A model generated the notes under the pieces. It searched no databases and was not told the origin of the DNA. It saw nothing but the letters and a program-made list of their open reading frames with translations. The position numbers and the translations under genes are program-made. Shown here one piece after another: positions 58,762 to 64,000 of a stretch of 64,000 nucleotides of DNA. The stretch is taken from contig NZ_PDNW01000013.1 of the NCBI RefSeq assembly GCF_002849655.1, positions 2,501-66,500 on the forward strand, in the 5' to 3' direction. Each line of letters opens with the position of its first letter. The stretch's first letter is position 1. The stretch is from Pollutimonas subterranea (GTDB lineage Bacteria; Pseudomonadota; Gammaproteobacteria; Burkholderiales; Burkholderiaceae_B).

Positions 58762-59475
58762 CTATTCTAACGACGAAAAATTTCCTGGCAAGGAGGCAAA
58801 GCTGTCCAGGATGTCTTCGCGCAGTGCCTGTTCGGCGGCACGCACGTCGCGTGCGTTAAAAGCGTCCAGGATCCTGCGGTGGATCGGTAAGGTGAGATGC
58901 AGCTGGCGTTGTTCCTGCTCGCTCAGTTTGATGGCGGGTCCCAGTCGCAGCCACAACGGTTCGATAATGCCGGTCAGTACCGGGGATTCAGCCATGCGCA
59001 CAATATGTAGGTGGAAATGCGCGTTAGCCTTCAAGAAGTGGTGCAGGTCATTGTTTCGAGCTGCGGCTTCCATCTGGCGATAATGACTGGACAGCGTTGC
59101 CAGTCCTTCGCTGTCTGCCTGTTTCACCGCCCGCACCACCGCCAGACCTTCGAGGGTCTGGCGGATGTCACGGATGTCCGCAAGTTCCCGTGGCGAGAGG
59201 GTGGGTACGCAAAGCGTGCGCTTGCCGACCAGGACACCCTGTGCGGCAAGGCGCTGGAGTGCGTCGCGCACAGGCATGGGACTCGTGCCCATGGCCGTCG
59301 ATAACTGGCGTAGAACCAGTTGGTCGCCAGGACGCAATTCGCCGGTGATCAACTTCTCGGTGATCTGGCGGTACACCTGCTCCTGGAGTAGAGCGGGTGA
59401 CGCGAGGTTTTCAAACTGGTTTTGGCGAGTCTCCGGGAGCACGCCGTCAGGCCGAGAGGGAGGCTTGGACTTCAT
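58762..59475 (-). CDS. GntR-family regulator, FCD (FadR) type
   Basis: This 237-residue protein has a winged helix-turn-helix (about 30-95, with [45 protein letters not shown]) and the all-helical FCD effector domain with [23 protein letters not shown], whose histidines bind a metal and a carboxylate ligand. Its start overlaps the end of the aminotransferase gene by 29 bases, so it is probably in that operon and regulates it. The ligand is unknown. Confidence 0.9.
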   Translation of the reverse strand: MKSKPPSRPDGVLPETRQNQFENLASPALLQEQVYRQITEKLITGELRPGDQLVLRQLSTAMGTSPMPVRDALQRLAAQGVLVGKRTLCVPTLSPRELADIRDIRQTLEGLAVVRAVKQADSEGLATLSSHYRQMEAAARNNDLHHFLKANAHFHLHIVRMAESPVLTGIIEPLWLRLGPAIKLSEQEQRQLHLTLPIHRRILDAFNARDVRAAEQALREDILDSFASLPGNFSSLE

Positions 59476-60814
59476 CGAGCGTCTTTGCGAACCGTGCCAC
59501 CATGTCGGTGACCTGCTCGGGAGTGATGATCAGTGGTGGGCAAAACGCGATGGTGTCTTGAATGGCCCGGACGATCAGGCCGTTCTCGTGGGCACGCCCG
59601 TAAACGGCGGCGCCGGCCTTGCCAAGTGGATCGAAGGGGCGCCGGCTTTCTTTGTCGGCCACGAGTTCCACGGCGGCAATCAGGCCTATCCCGCGTACTT
59701 CGCCAACCAGCGGATGTCCGGATAGCTCACGCAATGCGGCCTGCATGATGGCTCCTGTTGTCGCCGCATTTTCGACAAGTTTTCGCTCTTCGATGATGTT
59801 CAGGTTCTCGATGCCCACCGCGGTGGCGACCGGGTGGCCACTTGCCGTGTAACCGTGCCCGAAGCTTCCCAGCTTGCCGCTGTGGTCCGAAATGACCGAC
59901 GCAACGGTATCGTTGAGCATGACGGCGGCCAGCGGCTGATACGAAGATGTAATCTGCTTGGACAGCACCATGATGTCAGGTTCGATTCCAAAGGCATCGG
60001 AACCGAAACGCTTGCCCAGGCGCCCAAAGCCGGTAATGACTTCGTCGGCGATGATGAGCAGGTCATACTTGCGGCAGACCGCCTGAATCTTTTCCCAGTA
60101 GGTATCGGGCGGCACGATGACGCCGCCGGCGCCCATGACGGGCTCTCCGATGAACGCCGCTACGGTTTCAGGGCCTTCCTCGATAATCAGGGCTTCCAGG
60201 TCGGCGGCCATGCGGCTTGCAAAGTCGATTTCGGATTCGCCGGGCCGACCTTCCCGATAAAAGTGTGGGCAGCTGGTGTGCTTCATTTGCGGCAAGGGAA
60301 GGTCGAAATCGCGATGGTTGCCAACCAGCCCTGTCATGCTGGCTGACGCCACGGTAACGCCGTGATAACCACGCTGGCGTGAAATGATTTTCTTCTTATT
60401 AGTCCGTCCCAGTGCATTGTTGTAGTACCACACCATCTTGACCACAGTGTCGTTGGCCTCGGAGCCTGAGTTGGTGAAGAACACCCGGGACATACGGCCT
60501 TGGGTGTAGTTCACCAGCTTTTCGGCCAGCTCGATGGAAGGTGTGTGGGATTTGTGGGTGAAGGTATGGTAATAGGGCAGCTTTTGCAGTTGCCGGGTGG
60601 CGGCATCGACCAGCCGCGGTTCCCCGAAGCCCACCGCCACACTCCATAAGCCGGCCATGGCTTCAAGGAATTTATTTCCCTGGTCGTCATAGACGTAGAT
60701 GCCTTCGCCGCGTTCAATGATGCGGGGCCCGATGGTTTTATGGGCGACGTCATTGGTATAGGGGTGCATCTGGTGTTTGATGTCGCGGCTCTGGGCGGGG
60801 GAAAACGAAGGCAT
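59447..60814 (-). CDS. class III PLP-dependent aminotransferase
   Basis: This is an omega-aminotransferase of about 455 residues. It has SGSEANDTVVKM near 117, the PLP-contact region YHGVTVASASMTG, GEPVMGAGG, Asp257 in ADEVITGFGRLG and Lys286 in LSKQITSS as the Schiff-base lysine. Its relatives transfer amino groups from beta-alanine, putrescine or aromatic amines to pyruvate or other keto acids; the actual donor is not clear. The ATG at 60814 has AGGAG upstream. The GntR regulator follows and a reductase is divergent. Confidence 0.92.
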   Translation of the reverse strand: MPSFSPAQSRDIKHQMHPYTNDVAHKTIGPRIIERGEGIYVYDDQGNKFLEAMAGLWSVAVGFGEPRLVDAATRQLQKLPYYHTFTHKSHTPSIELAEKLVNYTQGRMSRVFFTNSGSEANDTVVKMVWYYNNALGRTNKKKIISRQRGYHGVTVASASMTGLVGNHRDFDLPLPQMKHTSCPHFYREGRPGESEIDFASRMAADLEALIIEEGPETVAAFIGEPVMGAGGVIVPPDTYWEKIQAVCRKYDLLIIADEVITGFGRLGKRFGSDAFGIEPDIMVLSKQITSSYQPLAAVMLNDTVASVISDHSGKLGSFGHGYTASGHPVATAVGIENLNIIEERKLVENAATTGAIMQAALRELSGHPLVGEVRGIGLIAAVELVADKESRRPFDPLGKAGAAVYGRAHENGLIVRAIQDTIAFCPPLIITPEQVTDMVARFAKTLDEVQASLSA

Positions 60815-60842
60815 GGCGGCTCCTGACGGGTGAAATAACGTT

Positions 60843-60852
60843 TGATATATCA
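60843..60852. promoter_or_regulatory. palindromic operator candidate TGATATATCA
   Basis: A perfect 10-base palindrome with AT-rich flanks sits in the 79-bp gap between the divergent aminotransferase and GhrA-like genes. FadR-type regulators bind short palindromes like this one, and such a gene ends the operon. This is a hypothesis. Confidence 0.4.
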
Positions 60853-60893
60853 TATATTAATTCATCATCTTTTTTCTTTAGTGAGTTGCTTGC

Positions 60894-61826
60894 GTGAAGA
60901 TTATTTTTGCCTCCGCCCATGATGTGGACCCCGATACCTGGATAAATCCATTGAAAGCGTTGATTCCGGATGCGGAAATTCACCCATGGGTCGACAACGG
61001 CCCGACGATCGATGCGCAACTTGCCATCGTATGGAATCCTCCTGCCGATATTTTCTTGCGTGAGCCGGCACTTAAGGCGGTGTTCAATCTCGGCGCCGGG
61101 GTAGACGCCATCATCAAGCGGCCGGGTTTGCGAGACGATGTCGCGGTAGTCCGGCTGGAAGATGCGGGAATGTCCGCCCAGATGGCGGAGTATGCGGTGT
61201 ATGCACTTGTACGCGCCTCGCGCCAGTTTGACCAGTACGAGAAACAGCAGGAACAGCAGGTCTGGCAACCTTTACCCGATATCCAAAGGCAGAAATGGAC
61301 GGTAGGCGTGATGGGCTTGGGTGTCATGGGAACCCGGGTAGCGCAGACGTTGGCCGGACTCGATTATCCGGTCGCAGGATGGTCGCGCAGCGCTAAAGAG
61401 ATAGCGGGAGTGGAGAGCTTTTCCGGAACGGACCAATTGCCTGCGTTCCTTGCCCGGACCCGCGTATTGATCAATACGCTGCCGCTCACCGCTGAAACGA
61501 CAGGCATCCTGTGCCTCGACACACTACGGCAACTGCGTCCAGGAGCCTATCTTGTCAACGTTGGCCGAGGTGAACATCTGGTCGAGGCGGACCTGCTGGC
61601 CTTGCTGGATGCCGGACATATCAGCGGTGCGACCCTGGATGTGTTTCGCGAGGAACCTTTGCCGCAAGGACATCCGTTCTGGCAAGACCCTCGCATTACC
61701 ATCACCCCTCATACTGCAGCGGCAAGCCTGCGCGAAGAGACGATCGCCCAGGTCGCCGGCAATATCAGGCGCTATATGCGCGGCGAACCCCTGACGGGAG
61801 TCGTGGTTCGGGATCGGGGCTACTGA
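60894..61826 (+). CDS. GhrA-like glyoxylate/hydroxypyruvate reductase
   Basis: This D-2-hydroxyacid dehydrogenase of 310 residues starts at GTG 60894. It has the family segment FNLGAGVDAI, the NAD(P) motif VGVMGLGVMGTRVAQTLAGLDY, NVGRGEHLVEADL, DVFREEPLPQGHPFW and the catalytic histidine in ITPHTAAAS. These fit E. coli GhrA (glyoxylate/hydroxypyruvate reductase A). The start has only a weak ribosome-binding site. It is divergent from the aminotransferase, whose keto-acid product could be its substrate. Confidence 0.9.
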   Translation: MKIIFASAHDVDPDTWINPLKALIPDAEIHPWVDNGPTIDAQLAIVWNPPADIFLREPALKAVFNLGAGVDAIIKRPGLRDDVAVVRLEDAGMSAQMAEYAVYALVRASRQFDQYEKQQEQQVWQPLPDIQRQKWTVGVMGLGVMGTRVAQTLAGLDYPVAGWSRSAKEIAGVESFSGTDQLPAFLARTRVLINTLPLTAETTGILCLDTLRQLRPGAYLVNVGRGEHLVEADLLALLDAGHISGATLDVFREEPLPQGHPFWQDPRITITPHTAAASLREETIAQVAGNIRRYMRGEPLTGVVVRDRGY

Positions 61827-61949
61827 CCTCGATCCGGGATCCGGGCACGTGTTTTGCTGTGGTGAGCTCGCCCGCACGCAGTGATCGCATCATCTGGTTC
61901 TTGCGCGGGCCATGAAACCAGCCAAGCCCGAGGTATCGAGGAGTCGACC

Positions 61950-62876
61950 ATGCAACGAGAACACACTGAACCTTTGCCCTACCAAGTAGCCCGCGGTCCC
62001 GCGGTACCTGCCCATGCTTCCGCCACCTCGTGGCCGGCAATCTTCGCCGGGGCGGCAGCGGCTGCCGCGCTTTCCCTGATCCTGGTGCTGTTGGGCATGG
62101 GCTTGGGCCTGTCTTCCATATCGCCGTGGTCATCGGAAGGCGCCAGTGCCACCACAATCGGCATTTCCACAGCGATATGGCTGGCTCTCACACAAATCAT
62201 CGCATCCGGGATGGGAGGCTATCTCTCGGGGCGGCTGCGCGTACGTTGGGCTGATGCAGATCGCGACGAAGTGTATTTTCGTGATACGGCGCACGGCATG
62301 CTTAGTTGGGCGGTCGCCACCTTGGTGACGGCTGCCTTCCTCGGCTCAGCCATCGGGGGACTGGTCAGTGGCGGCGCCAAAGCCGTCGGGTCAGTCGCAT
62401 CCGGAACCATGACTGCCGTAGCTACCGGCGGGTCCGCTGCGATGGCCGGCGGACAAGAAGGAGGCGGCGCCGGGGGTGGCCAGCTGGACTATTTCGTCGA
62501 CAGTCTTTTCCGTTCCGACACGCCTGCGGGCGATGCAACTGGTAACCAGGGCCGCAACGAGGCGCTGACTATTCTTGTTAAAAGCGTAGGTAGCGGTGAG
62601 TTGACTCCAGAAGACAAAAGCTACCTCGCACGTCTCGTGGCGCAACGAACGAACCTGAGCGCACAAGAGGCGGAGGCCCGTGTTGATGAGATATATGCCA
62701 ATGCTGTCCAAACACTCGAGAGTGCCGAGACAACGGCTCGGGAAGCCGCCGATACGGCGCGCAAGGCCGCAGCGGGTACAGCGCTGTGGACATTCGTTGC
62801 TTTATTGTGCGGTGCATTCTTTGCCAGCTTATTTGCTGTCTGGGGTGGCCGGCGGCGCGATGCGATAGACGGCTGA
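61950..62876 (+). CDS. uncharacterised membrane protein, glycine/alanine-rich
   Basis: This 308-residue protein has no function I recognise. It has a short polar N terminus, a strong membrane segment (about 28-53), another near 65-90, and a third near 112-150 that is very rich in Gly/Ala/Ser (GGLVSGGAKAVGSVASGTMTAVATGGSAAMAGGQEGGGAGGG). A soluble part (about 165-265) has repeated E/A-rich coiled-coil features, and a last helix (about 280-300) precedes GGRRRDAIDG. ATG 61950 follows GAGGAG. The neighbours are small envelope proteins, so an envelope role is possible. Confidence 0.75.
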   Translation: MQREHTEPLPYQVARGPAVPAHASATSWPAIFAGAAAAAALSLILVLLGMGLGLSSISPWSSEGASATTIGISTAIWLALTQIIASGMGGYLSGRLRVRWADADRDEVYFRDTAHGMLSWAVATLVTAAFLGSAIGGLVSGGAKAVGSVASGTMTAVATGGSAAMAGGQEGGGAGGGQLDYFVDSLFRSDTPAGDATGNQGRNEALTILVKSVGSGELTPEDKSYLARLVAQRTNLSAQEAEARVDEIYANAVQTLESAETTAREAADTARKAAAGTALWTFVALLCGAFFASLFAVWGGRRRDAIDG

Positions 62877-62905
62877 TCAATCACGTTCAAACCAAGGAGT
62901 CTGAT

Positions 62906-62977
62906 ATGCGTTCATTGCTTCTGTTTTTCCTGGGTATACCTATCCCCATCATTATCCTGATTGCACTGCTGACGTAG
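62906..62977 (+). CDS. 23-residue hydrophobic membrane peptide
   Basis: ATG 62906 to TAG 62977 encodes a peptide that is almost entirely hydrophobic (MRSLLLFFLGIPIPIIILIA then LLT), one membrane span with a positive N terminus. AAGGAGT sits six bases upstream, a strong ribosome-binding site. It is placed between a membrane protein and a lipoprotein on the same strand. I think it is a genuine small protein, although its function is unknown. Confidence 0.65.
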   Translation: MRSLLLFFLGIPIPIIILIALLT

Positions 62978-63020
62978 CGCTATCGCAAAGGAAGCTGCAG
63001 CCCACTCTGAGGAGAGCGAA

Positions 63021-63605
63021 ATGCATAAAAGAGAGTTTCTGGCCCAAGGGGCCTTACTGCTCGGCGGGGCTGCATTATTGATGTCGGGTTGCACCACAAC
63101 GCCGATGTCGAGCCAACCTAAAAACGCCGCGGCTCGACGGCAAGAGATTGACGACGGCGTCAATGCAACGCTGGACCGCCTCTACAGCGTCGTTCAAGGC
63201 TCTCACGAATTGGTCAATAAAGCGGATGGCGTCTTGATTTTTCCGTCCGTACTGGCTGGCGGCTTTGTAGTTGGCGGCGAATACGGAGAAGGGGCCTTGC
63301 GGGTAAATGGCAAGACCGTCGATTATTACAGTACCGTCACCGGTTCGTTCGGCCTGCAGATCGGGGCGCAGTCCAAGGCAATCATTTTTTTATTCATGGC
63401 GCAGGAAGCGCTTAATAAATTCATTCAGAGCAAAGGGTGGACGGCGGGCGTCGATGCCTCCGTCGCCATCATCAAAGTTGGCGCCAACGGACAACTGGAT
63501 CTACGCACGGCCACCGAGCCGGTAAGTGCGATCATACTGACGAACGCTGGCTTGATGGCGAACCTTAGCGTGGAAGGCACCAAAGTTACGAAGCTGCAGG
63601 ACTAG
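63021..63605 (+). CDS. SYLF-domain lipoprotein
   Basis: This 194-residue protein has a lipoprotein signal with the lipobox LMSGC and cysteine 24 as acylation site, plus a twin-basic-like MHKREF start. The rest is a SYLF (DUF500/Ysc84) domain: GVLIFPSVLAGGFVVGGEYGEGALRVNGK, VTGSFGLQIGAQSKAIIFLFM and the end SVEGTKVTKLQD. SYLF domains bind phosphoinositides in eukaryotes; the bacterial role is unclear. It probably sits on the periplasmic face of the envelope. Confidence 0.88.
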   Translation: MHKREFLAQGALLLGGAALLMSGCTTTPMSSQPKNAAARRQEIDDGVNATLDRLYSVVQGSHELVNKADGVLIFPSVLAGGFVVGGEYGEGALRVNGKTVDYYSTVTGSFGLQIGAQSKAIIFLFMAQEALNKFIQSKGWTAGVDASVAIIKVGANGQLDLRTATEPVSAIILTNAGLMANLSVEGTKVTKLQD

Positions 63606-63742
63606 CCCTTTCTGGACTGTTATTGACCTGCGTCATGGTTTTTCGCAAGATCCGGCCTGCCGCGGGGCAGAAAAGGCTTATAGTTGGTTTGGTATAAACG
63701 TCCAGCGCCAAGGTCGTTGCCAACAAGCCAAGGTAGTCCTAC

Positions 63743-64000
63743 GTGAAAGAAGTCATCAGTCAGTCCCCGGTCGCCGACTGGGATCCCAGGGCGGACGCCG
63801 TCCTGAACGATCAAATTGCCGTTTATGATCAAATGCGCCGCACATGTCCCGTGGCGCATAGCGAATTTCTTCAGTGGTCTGTGTTCCGACATGCCGATGT
63901 GGTGGCAATACTGAATGATCACGAGACGTTCAGTAGCGAGGTATCGGCGCATATGTCGGTCCCCAACGGCATGGACCCGCCGACACATACCGAGTACCGC
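63743..64000 (+). CDS. cytochrome P450 (5' part, runs off the window)
   Basis: The frame from GTG 63743 reads to the window end, 86 codons. It contains DQMRRTCPVAHSEFLQWSVFRHADVVAILNDHETFSSEVS and PNGMDPPTHTEYR, which match the N-terminal region of bacterial class I P450s (the DPPEHTRYR region). The heme-binding cysteine is outside the window, so the enzyme type and substrate cannot be given. AAGGTAG precedes the GTG. Confidence 0.8.
   Translation, partial: MKEVISQSPVADWDPRADAVLNDQIAVYDQMRRTCPVAHSEFLQWSVFRHADVVAILNDHETFSSEVSAHMSVPNGMDPPTHTEYR

Overview
The window is a stretch of ordinary, gene-dense chromosome from a betaproteobacterium, most likely of the Alcaligenaceae (Bordetella/Achromobacter/Pusillimonas relatives). 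The placement rests on the overall style of the proteins, the FbpABC and LivKHMGF transport genes, the PagL lipid A deacylase and the rph/rdgB/hemW neighbourhood. It is an inference; the partial rRNA operon at the left edge would settle it. I see no phage, no CRISPR array and no insertion sequence with a transposase gene. All coordinates and motif matches were read by eye.

Layout. 1-3570: end of a 16S-23S spacer, 23S rRNA, 5S rRNA and a symmetric terminator. 3643-6883 (minus): ybiB and the trehalose genes otsB-otsA. 6983-14290: housekeeping genes yicC, rph, rdgB and hemW, with a catabolic islet (MmgE/PrpD protein, acyl-CoA dehydrogenase, LysR regulator) lying between rph and rdgB. 14310-18549: nitrogen control, with glnA behind a sigma-54 promoter and NtrC sites, then glnL and glnG. 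18637-22832: pagL and an iron(III) ABC transporter (fbpABC) behind a Fur-like site. 23164-28130: fpr, ridA, recG, and the peroxide pair oxyR-dps. 28212-39823: an orphan livK, the glycerol-3-phosphate importer ugpBAEC, proC, and the complete livKHMGF operon. 39820-40225: a non-coding element with nested inverted repeats. 40275-46916: a glutathione transferase, an S9 peptidase, hydroxypyruvate reductase, glycerate kinase, a short-chain dehydrogenase and an Epd/GAPDH-type dehydrogenase. 46995-58693: fumC, yeaO, nfeD-stomatin, a redoxin, gnd-zwf, a universal stress protein, a GH15 glycosidase, acylphosphatase, an FMN reductase and cbpM-cbpA. 58762-61826: a FadR-type GntR regulator, a class III aminotransferase and a divergent GhrA-like reductase. 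61950-64000: small envelope proteins and the first part of a cytochrome P450 that runs off the window.

How the genes fit together. Several sets are coherent. glnA/glnL/glnG form a nitrogen-sensing loop. oxyR/dps and fpr fit oxidative-stress defence. fbpABC supplies iron. otsBA makes trehalose, and the distant GH15 enzyme could degrade trehalose or another alpha-glucan. hprA and glxK convert hydroxypyruvate to phosphoglycerate. gnd and zwf overlap as an oxidative pentose-phosphate pair.

The most unusual items are the ~400-bp nested inverted-repeat element after livF, an acyl-CoA dehydrogenase whose usual catalytic glutamate is replaced by proline, an intrinsic-terminator-like hairpin between fbpA and the permease gene, and a perfect 17-bp palindrome in the fbpA leader. 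I did not find a convincing wholly new multi-gene system.
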